In this document: positions 32,246-45,500 of the stretch, piece by piece
Numbering within the stretch: the first letter of the stretch is position 1
Layout of the letters: every line of letters begins with the position of its first letter
NCBI GenBank assembly: GCA_951213105.1
Contig: OX578138.1
Coordinates: 67,294,037-67,358,036 of the forward strand
DNA: 64,000 nt
Reading direction: 5' to 3'
From: Amaurobius ferox
Taxonomy: Eukaryota; Arthropoda; Arachnida; Araneae; Amaurobiidae
Notes under the pieces: model-generated
Databases searched by the model: none
The model's input: only the letters and a program-made list of their open reading frames with translations
Told to the model about the DNA's origin: nothing
Translations under genes and position numbers: made by a program

Positions 32246-35010
32246 TTCACAGACTTTTAAAATTGCTTCCTTAATAATTGGTTTAGGAAAACCATCAGCT
32301 TTGTTATTTTTGCTGTTTACAAATTTAATCTCAAAAAGTTTCTTTTCAACTAGATTTCTCAAAAAATGATATTTAACATCAATGTATTTTGTTCTATGAT
32401 TCTCAATGGGTGAATTAGAAAATTAATGGCTGCTTGGTTGTCACAGAATATTATACTGTTTCCTAACTGAGCTTCAAGCTTATTATATTCCAGTAATATG
32501 TTTTGTACCCACACCATTTCCTTTGCTGATTCAGTCAATGAGATATATTCAGCTTCCATTGTATATAAACTCACACATTTATGCTTAAATGTCCTCCATG
32601 AAATAGGTACCCTATCTACAAAAAATATCATGCCTCACATTGATACTCTATCATCCCTATTAGCTGCAAAGTCAGAATCAGTATAATTTAAATTTACAAA
32701 TTGAATATTAGATAAGTTTAATTTAAAATCTTCTTTAATTTATATCGAGTCTGGAATCGAGTCTCGAGTCTTTCTGCTGGCAAGAAATGATAAAACACCT
32801 AATAAGTTACTGTAAGGTATATTTTTCATCTGTTCAATTTCAGAATAATTTGCCGGGCAATCTGCTTTGCTTAAAACTACACTCTTTGCTATGGGTAAAC
32901 TTGAAACAGGATATTTAAACTTTGAGAATTTATCACAAATTTTAGTAATGTATTGATATTGATGTATGAAATGTTTTTTCTCAAATTCAATACCTAGTAA
33001 CATTTTTGTTTTACCTAACATTTTAATATCAAATTTAGACTTTAGAAGAAACGTTATAGAATTTAGATCATTTTGACTTTTGGCAAATAATATTATGTCA
33101 TCCACATAAACAATTAATAAAGCTTTATTGTTAAAATTATATGCACAATTGTACCACTTAAACTTTATAAAATTTAGTTTTCTGAAAACCTGGTCTAACT
33201 CAAGATACTATTCTCTGCCTCTTTGGTGCAGGCCACAGTTTGCTTTATTTAAATTGCACACATATTTACTTTTGTTTTTGTCAAAAAATCCTGGGGGTTT
33301 TCTCATGAAAATTTTCTCACTTAGATTGGCATATAAATATGCACATATGATATCAAGTTATATATGGAACCATCCTAATAAACATACAAAAATAGTGTAA
33401 AACATTCTAACAATTGTAAAGGTAATCTCCCGGCTAAACACCTAAGTTTGCTCTTTTTCCTGGTGCTACTAGTCACCCCTATGCTACTAGTCTAGCCTTA
33501 TATCTGCTAATTTCATCCCTTTTGTTTCTTTTGACTGTATATACCCAACAGCAACTGATTACTTTGTTGGAAAATAGGTGCAGGCACTAAGTCCCAGACA
33601 CCTCTTTCCTTTATGACATTTAATTCGTCTGCCATGGCTATATTCCATTCTTTAGATTGGGGTGAATTAGCCTCTTCCTTGTAGTTGCTAGGGATTTGGA
33701 TCTCTACAATGTTTGCTTCTGGCTGATTCCCTGATCTCCCGTGATCCCCCTTGAAATATTGAAAAACTTTTCATTAAATTTTATTTTCTTTTTCTCACAA
33801 AAACTTTTTATTTCTTTTAAAATGACCTTAGCCTTGGTCTCTTTCCTTTGGAATAGTAATATACATCCTTTCTAGATCCTGTCATCCTTGGAATGACTTT
33901 TCTGACCCAAGTAGTATCTGGATCGAGAATTGGATGATTATCACTAGAGGACCCCGTTTCTTCACTGTTTTCTGCAATGTCTTGATCTTCCTTTTATGAA
34001 TCATTTCTTTCTGTCTCCACATACTCCTCGTCAGACGAGTCCTGATATTTAGGCTTGTGAAATGAAAAAGGGAATTTTTCTACTAGTTTTGGTTTTTCAT
34101 TAATATTGGATCCCAGACCACTTTCCTCTGCTTTGCACTCTTCATTAAATTTTACATTGTTAGTTTCGACTATCTTCCCCTCATTCAAGAGCCACATCCT
34201 ATATCCTCAAGTTTTTAAAGCATACCCTATCATAATGCCCTCTTGTGCCCTCATGTCAAATTTCCCCCTAAGTTGTTTAGGGTTGCCTACAAAAGCTTGG
34301 CATCCAAATGCCCTGAGGTGGGCAATTGATGTTGCTATATAGCTCGATCGGTGTTAGATTCTTGAATTTGTGGCAAATCCAATTTTTAATATATGCAAAA
34401 CAGAGTAAAGCTTCTGCATAAAAATCGTCTTTTAAATTGCTGTCATTTAACATTGACCTAACACAATCCAAAGCTGGTAAATTAAACCCCTCCGAAACCC
34501 CGTTTTGTTCGGGTGTATATGTGTTTGTCCTTTCTGCTTTAATACCTTGTGTTTCTAAACACTTTTCAAATTCAGTGTGGCAAAATTCCATCCCATTGTC
34601 AGTCTTGACGCTTAACATTTTGGAATTCAAGAATCTTTCCGCTCTATGCTAAAATTGTTTAAATCTATCAAAAACTTCTGACTTTCTTTTCATAGGATAA
34701 ATTGTTACTTTACGCGAAAAATAATCGGTTATGCGAAGGAAGTACCTAGCTCCTCCACGCGATGGTTTTGGTATAGGTCCACAAACATCCACATGGATTA
34801 GTTCCACTGGTTTATCAGATTTAATTCCTCCTATGGGTTTAAAAGAAATTCCATTTTTTGCTAATTTGCAGCATTTGCAATTGATTTTTTTAACACTGTT
34901 GTTTGACAATCCTTTAACAGCAGATATTTTACGTGTATGGTGTAAATAGTCAAAGTTAATGTGACAGTATCTTTTATGCCATAGCCTTGTATTTCCCCCG
35001 ACTTCAAAGG
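32240..35010 (-). pseudogene. Ty1/copia pol relic: integrase, reverse transcriptase, RNase H
   Basis: On the minus strand, in copia order: a gag-pre-integrase zinc region (LWHKRYCHINFDYLHHTRK..CKCCK) at about 34830-34990; integrase core with HVDVCGP, ITDYFSRK, then TDNGMEF and TPEQNGVSE (34277-34840); the start of reverse transcriptase (EWNIAMADELNVIKERGVWDLVPAP) near 33560-33660; the catalytic YVDD at 33097-33108; and RNase H with CVSLYTMEAEYISLTESAKE and FCDNQAAINF (32359-32631), ending EKKLFEIKFVNSKNNKADG near 32290. Frameshifts and stops occur between and within the segments, and gag and the 5' LTR are absent. It cannot move by itself. Confidence 0.88.
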
Positions 35011-36100
35011 GGGATTTTACATGATTAGAACTCTTAAATACACTAGATTAAACTTTATAGGAAGTGAAAGACACAAGGTCGAACTGACAGAAACATTATT
35101 GAGATTTTACTTAATAACCAGTCTTCATTTTTATATTAAAGATATCAACAGAGACAAATGTACATAAAGAAACAAAGTGAAATTTTCAAAGATGAATAAA
35201 TGTAAATAGTGTATTTGAATAAATGAAAAATATTAAAATAATAATGATACTATTTTGATATTAAAATATTTTTATTTTTAAATTTAGTTTTTATCTCCTT
35301 TAAAGTAGATAATATTCTTTAAACACTTATTTTTCTGTCTATATTATACTTTTGTTTTCCATATTAGACATTGCATAATATTAAACTTATTATGTAATAT
35401 AATACCCTATCTCGAAATATTTTGTTCAATTTATATATGTCATTTTTTTCAACTGGTGCAAATTTATTGTTGAAATCATAAAATTAACTGCCAGGTAAGT
35501 TTTATTATTTATTTAGTTGGAGCGATAAATTTGACTATATCTTTCACCAAACACAACTCCCAAAATGACATATTTACAAAAAAAAAATTTCAAGTTTTAC
35601 CTAAGCTATTCATTTCATTTTTTGTATAAAAAAAAGTTTATATGCATTTCTGTCTACTAATTCATTATTTAAAACAAACATATGGTAAATTTACATTTGC
35701 TTTGTATCCCTCCCTAAGTTGTAAGATGAAATTGTATGATTTTATATATATTTTATATAATTATAAAAATAACTTTTGCTTGCCAAATAATAATGAAATG
35801 TCTTACAAAATAATTCTCAAAATAAAAAATAGAAACATTTAACGCATCATAGACCGATGAAATTGTCTGTTTTAGTGCAAGAAACGAATTTTAAAAATAT
35901 ATATTTTGCATTAATATCTCTGTGTTAACTGTAATAGGAATTGTTTCTGTAGGAAAATAATTCTCCTGAAACCCTATTTTGAAGTCAAAACATATTTTAA
36001 ACAGTTAGTTTATTTAAATTTTTAATTTCGAATGACGTATTTTTTGCGTAGAAAAGCATAAAGTTGTCTGTTTTGAGCGGGTCGGTTATAACTGAAGCGC
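35011..36100. other. AT-rich stretch, no gene seen
   Basis: No coding similarity and no repeat partner recognised in the window. Confidence 0.5.
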
Positions 36101-36129
36101 CATCTGTTGCATTTTCTGTACAATTCTCA

Positions 36130-36237
36130 CGATTTTTTTATTGAACGCGACACCCGACACTAGGTAATCCAGTCACTAAATTGATTAACTGGAAATTTTT
36201 GTTAAACTTCTGAACGAGTCCCCATTCTCTTCCCAAC
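36130..36237 (+). pseudogene. Jockey-like ORF2 segment left of the hAT insertion
   Basis: A plus-strand frame (PTLGNPVTKLINWKFLLNF, then after a shift KLLNESPFSSQ) continues across the hAT element into PSLPTDDVDWAIKTLNQTF at 38660. It is the upstream piece of the same retroelement. Confidence 0.5.
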
Positions 36238-38651
36238 CATTGCCGTTTTAGCGCATGGGCGAACCCGGCTTTTATCGGGGGCCTCAGCCCAGAAAGGGGT
36301 GGGGGCCTCAAAACCCAACTTAGCGACAATATTGGCGATTTATTTGGCGACATTGGGCTATTATTTTCACTCATTTGTTTATATTGTATATATTTTATAA
36401 TTGTTTATTTGGCAACAATAGTACAGTAATTGGCGACCTGCCAAGTTAAAAGCGACTTACTGCAGGCGCCAAAAAGTGACTGGGTGTATAGACACCGAAC
36501 TGCAAATTGCATTGAACAAAGAGCAGGATTACTGGCAGAAAGTCTTGAAAAGGATCGTGGAAGTAATCAAGTTTCTGGCGTCGAGAGGCTTACCGCTGAG
36601 AGGAAACAATGAAAAGATTGAATCAGTTAAAAATGGGAATTATTTGGGTATTCTGGAGTTATTAGGTCAGTTCGATCCATTTCTCCAAGAACACATCAAC
36701 AAATATGGAAATGCAGGAAAAGGAACGCCTTCTAATCTTTCAGCCACGATTTGTGAGGAGTTCATCGAAATCATAGGAAAGAAGGTTTTAGAAGCTATTG
36801 TCTCTGAAATTAATGTAGCGAAGTATTATTCGATTTCCGTTGATTCGACAACCGAGATCTCCCACATTAACCAGCTGACATTCATCGTTCGTTATTTGAA
36901 AGCCGGGGTGGTGATAGAAAGGTTTCTGCAGTTTATCCCTATCCGTGTTCATGGAGCGGAATATTTTGCCGAAGTAGTCATAACGTTCTTAAGAGAACAC
37001 AGGATTCCACTTATAAATTGCAGAGGCCAGTCATACGATAATGCATCCAATATGGCTGGGAAGTACTCAGGATTGCAAACAAGAATCAAGAAAGAAAGCG
37101 AGTGTGCTGAGTTCTTTCTTTGTGCAGGACATTCCCTGAATCTGGTCGGGGTCCAGGCAGCGAAAAGCTGTGCAGAAGCTTCTTATTTTGTTTTTATCCA
37201 AAGCCTGTATAATTTCTTTTCGGCTTCACCACGCCATTGGGATGTTCTGGTCTCAGACATGGGCCCTAAGAAGGAGGTTATAAAAACTTTGTCGGCGACT
37301 CGCTGGTCTGTGAGAGCGGATGCAGTTGCATACTTACACGACGGCTATGACCAAATCAAGGTAACATTCAACGTCTTCATCGACGATGAGGAGAAGAATC
37401 ATGATGCTCATCTTGCTGCAAGCGGTTTGCGAAAGCAAATGAACAGATTGAAGACAGTCTTCTTAACCATCCTGTGGAACGACATCCTGTTAAGATGTAG
37501 CAAAACCAGCACATCCATGCAGCACGAGCAAATGGATTTATCGGAAACTGTCAAGCTTATCCGATCATTGATTTCTCAGATTGAAGTCAAGAGGGAAAAG
37601 TTTGAGGTATATGAAGCAAAAGAAAAATCCGGCGACTCGATACCAGGATCACAAAGATTCAAGATGTCGCAAGAAAAATCGGAGCTATCGGATCGCATTC
37701 TTTGATGGAAATGCGCCTGACGTGCATTTAGAAGGTCAACAGAAATTCAAGGTTCAAAGTTTCCTTCCTATAATCGACTATCTAACGTCCAAAACGTCTT
37801 CAAGCGTATGAAATAATTTTCGAGAAATTTGGATTTTTCGAGAGGATTCACCACTTGGAAGAGGAAGAGATAAGACACCATTGCGAAAATTTGGCAGCCT
37901 GTTATAAAAGCGATATCGACAAGGAAGAGCTTATATTTGATAGCATTCATCTCAAACACTACATAAAGGAAGAGATAAAAACCCTACGAGAAATGCACCG
38001 ATATAAACCATCTGACAATCAGCAGAAGGAGCGGAAAGAAATGGAGTATGTCGTCCATGATTCTAAAGAGAATGATAGCTGTTATGATCCGAAGAGAACG
38101 ACTTTCAACATCCCACTTTTGTATTATCATTTACATACCAGTACAAGAGTTCTTCTTTCCGCCTTTCCCAATGTTGAAATCGCCATGCTGATTTCTCTGA
38201 CAATGATGGTTACTAACACAAGGGGCACAATGACCGAGGAAGAGACTGAATTATTTAAGCATTATGAGCATTGAAAGCAAGGTGTTGCAGGGGATTGATT
38301 TTAGTGATATTATAAAACTTCTGCACAAAAGAAATGCAGAAAGGCAAATATTGTGTAGCAAGTTTCTATATCTCATTCTCATTTATTGCAATTTAATTTC
38401 CAGCTGAAGTAAAATGCTGTGTTATGGAATAAATACGTTTATTTAGTCTGTATCATAAAACATACACATGTTGGGTGAAACAATTAGTTATACGACATAA
38501 CGAGCGATTTTCGACTGAAATGTTTCCTGAAAAAAGGCATGTTCTTGCCCGCTCCCCAGGTCCAAGTCCTCTATCCCCTCCCCCCAAAGGAGCAGCAGGG
38601 GCCTCGTGAATTACTGTGCCGGCGGCCTCAAAACTTGTTAAAACGGCTCTG
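36238..38651 (+). mobile_element. 2.4-kb hAT element in a Jockey-like element
   Basis: The 8-bp target TTCCCAAC is at 36230-36237 and 38652-38659, exactly as hAT insertion predicts. The ends CATTGCCGTTTTAGC and, in complement, CAGAGCCGTTTTAAC are imperfect inverted repeats. It contains one transposase gene with breaks and interrupts the Jockey-like frame. Confidence 0.9.
36476..38330 (+). pseudogene. hAT transposase (ZMYM1/DUF4371-like), broken
   Basis: The first open part (36476-37705, 409 residues) starts at the DUF4371 region: ALNKEQDYWQKVLKRIVEVIKFLASRGLPL. It has the catalytic-type SVDSTTEISHINQLTF and QSYDNASNMAGKYSGLQ, then CAGHSLNL and LSATRWSVRADAV. An N-terminal BED/TTF finger is not seen. 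A frameshift near 37680 leads on, then a second segment (37855-38274). Near 38210 the strongly conserved SERSFS block of the dimerisation domain is missing and RGTMTEE follows. After another shift RLNYLSIMSIESKVLQGIDFSDI ends it. Such enzymes cut and paste the element through its short ends; this copy looks inactive. Confidence 0.87.
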
Positions 38652-38659
38652 TTCCCAAC

Positions 38660-41008
38660 CATCACTGCCACCGATGATGTTGACTGGGCGATCAAAACAC
38701 TAAACCAAACATTTAGCTCAGCACTTTCCGACAGCACCTCCACCTACGTTCCATAACTCTAACAAAAACTCCCACATTCTATCACTAGACAAATTAATCT
38801 CAGAAACCGTGCTCGGCAACACACAAAAAATCCTGCCCACAGAACTAGATACGATCATCTAACGGCACAAATAAGACTTTTAATCTCTAACTATAAACAA
38901 GCCAATTGGTAGCAATACGCCGAATCTCTCTCCCCTACTGATCATTCACTTTGGGACTTCTTAAGACGTATTCGTAAAAAGCATAAAAATATTTCCTTAC
39001 TCACTCACAATAATACCACTGCTTACACAGAACAAGACAAAGCTAATCTACTCGCTGATGTATATGAAAAACAAATCATACCACACGAAGATATTTTCTG
39101 CTCAAATTTCATGGAGGAAGCCGAGGATACCGTGAAGCAGTTTCTTAGTATTCCAAATACTCCCCCCCCCCACATATTCCCCACTGACATAGTTAACAAC
39201 ATCAACACTCTCAAAAACAAGAAAAGCCCCGGCTCTGATGATATTTCAAACAAAGCTCTTAAATCCACCACTATTAATATAATTTTTTACATTACTGTTT
39301 TAATCAATTCCATTTTCGATCTCAATTATTTCCCCCGTGACTGGAAGCACGCCGTCATTGTTCCAATCCTTAAACCAATTGAAAATTTAAACTCTCCAAA
39401 AAGTTTTCGCCCCATAAGCCTGCTATTCTCTCTTGGCAAACTGACTGAACATTTCATCTCCATACAAATCAACAATTTCCTTGCTAACAACAACATTCTT
39501 ATCCCAGAGCAATTTGGTTTTAGACCGCTCCACTCTACAACACACCAACTGCTCCGCGTGGTGGAGTACATCTCTGATGGACTCCAAAACCGTCAGCAGT
39601 TGGAGGTATACTTATTGACGTCGCTAAAGCCTTCGATAGGGTGTGGTTCGTCGGACTCATGTACAAACTCATTCAGCTCCTTATGCCATACTCTCTTACC
39701 CATATTTTATACTCCTACCTCAGTGAAAAAACCTTTCATGTCCGTCTGAAAAAGACACACTCACATACCAAACATATCCTGTCTAAAGTCCCCAGGGCAG
39801 TAAACTTGGTCCCATTCTTTTTAACATTTGCATAAACGATATCCCTAGAACCAACAACACTATTCTTTGTTTGTATGCGGACGACACTGCCATACTTGCC
39901 ACACACCACAACACCAACTACCTACACCGATACTTAAAACATTACATCGACACCCTCGAACAAAAATTCTCGAAGAAATTCCGCATCTAAATAAACCCTA
40001 ACAAATGCCAAACTGTATTTTTCTCATCAACGTTTTCCGCCCCAATCAATCATAATTAACGATCAGCCAGTTTGCTTTGAGAGGACATGTAAATATCTCG
40101 GTGTCACTCTTGACAGCAGACTCACATGGAAACCCTACATTGAAAAACTCAATGATAAAAAATAAACTTTGTAAAAGCAGAACTGAGCTCCCTCCTGTAT
40201 TCGAATGATGTCAGCATTGAAAACAAAATCCTACTTTACAAATCAGTTATCCGCCCCATTATTCTCTATGCCTTCCCAATTTGGGGCTACGCTGCGAAAT
40301 CAAATGTTGTTTTCGTAGTTGTTGAGACCCAGACCGTCCGACCTACCAGAAAGATGTAAGGTAACCGTTTGGACGGCCGGGAAGTGCCACCCAATTTAGA
40401 CCGGAACCCAGTGGGGGAGGCATCCACATAACCGCGCCCGATGCTGCTTGACTTCGGTGATCTAACGAGAACGGGTGTTTTCAGCACGGTAGGGCCGTTG
40501 GCTACGAAATCTAATGTAAAAAAAAGTCCAAATCATTCAGAACAAAATCCTACGTTCTATCAGAAAAGCCCCATGATACTTGAAAAATGTTGTAATACAT
40601 CGCAATTTCAATATTAAAACTATTAAGCAAGAGATGCGAAAACTCTCTAATAATTTCTATGATAACCTCGCTAGAATCCCCAACGAACTGATCTATAAAA
40701 TGCCCGACTACGACTTCCGTGAATTTCCAAAAAGACCCAGAGCTATCTTAAATCCCGATTTAGACGTCCCATGCTGATTCCTAACTGAATTTCTTCTGCA
40801 TCCCAGCAAAGGATATCCGCCTGTTCCCCCACCCACCTCATCTTCAAACCTCTACAATAAGACCACTGTTTACAGCATTCTTTGTTTACTACTCCTAACT
40901 TGTTTCATCAACTTTATTAGCCCCTATTGAAGGAGTAGGTTCAGTGGAAGACTGTGACCCACATATATGTTACCTGACAAGGGATACGGAGCTCTGCTCC
41001 AGGCGTCC
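38660..41008 (+). pseudogene. Jockey-like non-LTR retrotransposon, copy 1
   Basis: Plus-strand ORF2 in several frames. Before the palm: TDDVDWAIKTLNQTFSSALSD. Reverse transcriptase proper: KNKKSPGSDDISNKAL, RDWKHAVIVPILKP, SFRPISLLFSLGKLTE, EQFGFRPLHSTTHQLLR (39111-39600). After a shift come DVAKAFDRVW and the catalytic YADDTAILATHH at about 39873. The C-terminus ends RPRAILNPDLDVPC at 40774, followed by a 3' UTR to about 41008 shared with copy 2. It is interrupted by the 2.4-kb hAT element on the left and by a SINE at 40308-40502. No endonuclease domain is seen. Inactive. Confidence 0.86.
40308..40502 (-). mobile_element. 5S-headed SINE in Jockey-like copy 1
   Basis: The insert is bounded by TGCGAAATCAAATGT (40293) and TACGAAATCTAATGT (40503), and copy 2 has the empty site at 48959-48973. 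On the minus strand it starts with the first 74 bp of the 5S-like head (GCCAACGGCCCTACC). It jumps through an internal deletion to the late body (GTGGATGCCTCCCCC) and ends with the shared 3' hairpin and tail. Confidence 0.85.
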
Positions 41009-41640
41009 TGCTATCGACAAATTACTGGCTGACTGGCCACAAAATTGTAAAGGAGAAGTTTTCTTCAGATTGTGCGGGTTTAACTATGGAGTTAGAAGTA
41101 AGGAGAAAAATCTTCTATAGATGTAAAACGTTAAATTACCATAATGCTTTGAGAATTATATCTAGGTGCCGCTAGTGAGTAATAAGTAGATGAGATGCTG
41201 GTGTTGCCATTTCTACACAGATAAATGTTATAAAAATGTGAATGAAATGGAAATATAATGACAGTTAATAAATCGAAAATATTTATCTTACAGCATTCTT
41301 CTGTATCTAGAGCAATTTAGATTTGCTAATTTGAAGTCAGATTTACCAGTATAAATGCAAATTCGGATAGCAAAATGTGTAACTCTTCGTTACTCGTTGA
41401 AAATTACAAAAATTTGACAAGAAAAAATAATTTTTATTCTGTAATTTAATCTTTTATCTGAAAGTGTTCTGTAATTTGGCAACAAAGCATTTTCCCAATG
41501 ACATCAAAATCTTTTGCATTTTGATTGGATATTACACCGATGGCGGGAATAATTTTTTGATTTGTCTGCTTGTTTACATTTTGTTTGTTTCTGTCATTCA
41601 TTGCTTTATGACTTCTGTTCACATGCGAAAAGCAATGCGC
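41009..41640. other. AT-rich stretch, no gene seen
   Basis: It follows the Jockey-like 3' end. No coding similarity recognised. Confidence 0.45.
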
Positions 41641-41684
41641 ATAATTGATTGATTACGTTTTACATCTCTCTAATTACGTATAGA

Positions 41685-41795
41685 CGAAGTCACTGTTTTG
41701 CTCCTGATTGTAAAATAGACTACAACGCAAATCGAGCAAAACTTAAACCTGGGGAAAAAAGAAATTTGAGTTTGTTTCAAACTCCTATAAATTTA
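41685..41795 (+). pseudogene. THAP-type zinc-finger fragment
   Basis: The frame reads SHCFAPDCKIDYNANRAKLKPGEKRNLSLFQTP. A C-x4-C start followed by a GEK..LF-x-TP run is the first half of a THAP DNA-binding domain. The distal C-x2-H part and the AVPTIF-type end are not in the next 150 bases, so this is either one exon or a fragment. A pyrimidine-rich stretch ending in AG at about 41685 could be a splice acceptor. THAP domains occur in host regulators and in P-element-type transposases; neither is shown here. Confidence 0.5.
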
Positions 41796-41984
41796 CTGTA
41801 CTTTATTCTGTTTAATATTTCTTTTCGTAAAAGTAATTTTAAGAAAACTTTTGTCAGAAAACCCATAAAACTAGTTGTTGTAGTAGCTTTAAAATTCAAC
41901 TTTCAGAGATTTGAATCTGTTTCTGCAGGGTACACTGTAACAAATTATAGTTGAAGTATTCTATAAATAGTTAAATTAGAAGTA

Positions 41985-42013
41985 TAGTATATATATATAT
42001 ATATATATATATT
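41985..42013. repeat. (TA)n microsatellite
   Basis: A TA run of about 13 units in non-coding sequence. Confidence 0.85.
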
Positions 42014-42387
42014 GACTTCAATTTATGCTTATCTTTGCGAGATGTTGAAAATAGACATGTAAATAGGTAATAATAATATATAATATGTAATTACAGTTTT
42101 ATATTAGTTGCATATAGTTAATACTATTACCTGGTATTTGATTAGGCAAAATCTAATAGGCGTTAGTGGATATTAGTTGAATATTTAAGAATAACACTAA
42201 GCTTTCCCACATTCATATTAAAGTACATGATCTTGTTACTGGTTACCACTAAATCATTAAAAAAATAAAAGAAAGCTCCCTTCCTTTGAATAAAAATTGC
42301 CATATTTTGTGTATATATTCACCCATTTCACATAATTCAATTGTGTAACATGCAACATGTAGTTTTATGAAAATTATGGCTGTTTAT

Positions 42388-42570
42388 CATAGGTGTCCAT
42401 AGGGGACGGCAAGAGGGGGCACTTGCCCCTCTTCCCCGGGACATTCAAGATCACAAAGGTTAACGTAAATCTAGTGAATGTTGTACATCTTATCCTTGAG
42501 TTTTACCCACTGACATCAGTGGTCTGCCTCCCCAGCCCCCTGGAAAAAGTTCTATAGGCAGCGCGTCCAT
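42388..42570 (-). repeat. solo foldback module
   Basis: The stretch from GTGTCCATAGGGGACGGCAA to GGAAAAAGTTCTATAGGC matches the reverse-orientation modules at 12240-12640, including GCACTTGCCC, ATTCAAGATCACAAAGG and CATCTTATCCTTGAGTTT. It stands alone about 28 kb from the main array. Confidence 0.8.
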
Positions 42571-45500
42571 GCTGTTTAAATTCATACTCTTTCCAGGCAC
42601 AGAAATTTGTTTAAAAGTTTCATTCAAGGTCTTACACAAAAAAGTGGGAAAAGGAGCAAATTAAGATATTTTTATTGCTCAAAATAAAGTATATTCTGCA
42701 TATTTTGATGCAGTCCTTATACTTCTGATGATGTCCTTATCCTTTTTTTTTCATGTTCTCAGTGCAGCGATCAACATTGCTAATCACTGCACTGAGAGCA
42801 TGATTTCATACTTTGAGAACAGCTACCTCCTCGTTGGGAACACCTCCACCACAGCTGGTGGGAGGCTCTGTGACTATGGTTTTCCCTCTTGTAAAAAAAG
42901 ATATTTTATCAACTTGACATTCTTGTGGATAGTTTATATTTAAAATGCTAGTACTTTTTCATTACACTTAATAGTAAACTGCCAAAATATTGACAACTGT
43001 TATGTTACTAAATTTTAACATCTAGTTCGCTCTTAAAAATATCATATTCATTCTTGGTTCGCATTGTATTTTGAACTAATAGGTATGAATAATTTCAAAC
43101 TTATTTTGTATTTATATGTACCAAATTAAGATTTTAGCAGTATGTTATATTTCAGTTCATTCGTGTTCAGTGTTTAAATGTATAACCTGCATTTTGTTAT
43201 ATGTATTTTTCAACAGCCAAAATGATACAACAGTATCCTTTGCCTAGCTGACAAATTTTGTTTAAGGAATAATTAGATATTTAGAAGTTATATACATTTT
43301 ATTTAAGTATGCTAAGAAGAATGTTGAAGCTTCAGAAAAAGTACAAGGAAAAAGGCTGGGAAGTTATATACTTTATAATTTCTAGCTAAATAAGTACTTC
43401 TTCAGATATTGCTTTTAAATGAGTTCAACTTCTGCATGGAGTATTTTTTTGGCGTATGAGAAAAATATTCAATACATGTGTGGATCTTTATCAAGGGCAA
43501 AAATCAACCTGTTTATCTGTTAAATGCTCCGCTTCTAAGCTATAGTAATGACACTTGTATCCTTACAGTTTATTTTTAATTTTTTACCTGGGCTTGTATT
43601 CAAGCTCAATTAATAATTTTCTTATTATTTTTCTAATCAAATTTTTACTGTACAATATAAGAACAACTACAAACTCTCAGCAGAAACTGTACAAGTAAGT
43701 TAAAAATAATTTTCTTAGGTAATTCCTGGTTACAAATAAATTTCTTATTTAATTAATACGACGTCCAAATTGAGACCTCTACCATAATACATAGCTTTAA
43801 TTCCATAATTATTTTATATTTTTGCAAATTTTATTTTGTTTTAATGCATGTAGATATTTTGATTTTTTCTTAAATTGATTTCAAAATTACTTTTGTATTT
43901 TTACATATATCTTATTAATTTTACCTTGTTAACTTTTGAAGAATTTACTAACAATTTAGTAGTAATACATAGTTTTTAACATTATGTTCTATTTTATCTA
44001 GTTATTTTGCTTTTGTTGATTTCATAATCTTTGACTCAGACTATATTTTTAATATTCTTTTGCTTTTGTCTTTTTAGATTTGCTATTACAAGTTCTATAT
44101 GAATGTCATTATTACATTTATTTTTATATGTCTGTAGGTTATAGTATAAAAAGTAAAACATGTGACATTATGAAATGTTGCCTAAAGAAAAATTGAAAAA
44201 GTTAAAATTATTAGCAGACATCATATTACCTTATATATGGATATTAGTAGAATTAATTGATGGTAAATATAACTTCATATTAGAATTCCCATATCAAAAT
44301 AACCTTAAATTCTAAATTTGGTACAATTTCAATAAAAATTGTATTTTTTAAAATGTGTATGTGCATAATATGGTTCTTTCTCCTAAATTATGGCTATATA
44401 TTTTTATACATGAAGAATTTGGTTTTTACCTCCAGTTTTGGTTTTAATTGGTTACATAATTCATTAAAAGTGATTCCTTACGGTTGGTGCAGTAGACAAA
44501 AGCATCTTCTTAATTAATATTTCAACTGTCTACACTTAGCTAATATGGAGCCTTAATGCAAATAATATACTAAAGAATATCTCATCTTTCTAAATATCAT
44601 GTCTTATGTTTGAAAGTAATGCATTACACTATATTTAGAATGTTTTGTTATTATTATCAACCCTTTATAAGAATAATAGGCAGCTCCCCCCCATTTTTTT
44701 TGTTCTTTCACTTTGTAATCAGTGCAAGAATTTATTCTTAAAATACTTCCCAAAGTGCATTTAAGAAAATCTAGTGCACACATTTCACATTACTCATCAA
44801 ATTGCCATATTGTTTGAATTTTTATATGCAGGAAAAGTTAAAGGGGAAGTTAAAATGTAAAAAATAGCCAAATTATTATCTTTCACACTTTAAGTAGTTC
44901 ATGTATATCTTGTTTAAAATCTGTAAAATTTAGGCTAAGTTGTATATGTGTCATGCTGCTTTATATGTGTCTGTGTGTTTGTCGCTGACCTATGCAACTT
45001 TCCCATTAATCATTGTTTAAATAAACCGGGTTCAATTATTCATATTTCTTCTAACAGTTTTAGTGGAAAATGGTATATTTTTATAGTCATTAATTTCTGT
45101 TTAGTCTTAAAAATTGGAAAAGTTCATTTATGCCAAACATGTTTCTAAAATCCTACATTTGTAATTCATATTAAGTATATTTATTTTTGGATACCATTGT
45201 ATACTTTTATTTTAATTCTTTGCTTTTGCATACCCATAACTAAAAAAAAGCAGCAATTTCCAATGGAATATCGTCCGATGTGGGCAGGCAGAGAGAGATT
45301 CGTCACTCCTGAGAATCCGGCTTGACGCTTAGCTTTACTAGACAAAGAAAGTAAACATACTTTGTTTATTTACAAATTATTTGGATAGACGCTATTTCCC
45401 TTGTCAACCATAAAACCAAAATGAACAAAATATTTCTAAAAAAATAACTCTTTATAAAAACTTAAAACAAAATTGTAACATGTTATATATATAAACGTAC

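Noticed and set aside
36430..36612. 60-residue frame overlapping the hAT transposase start
   Set aside because: A shadow in another frame of the transposase region.
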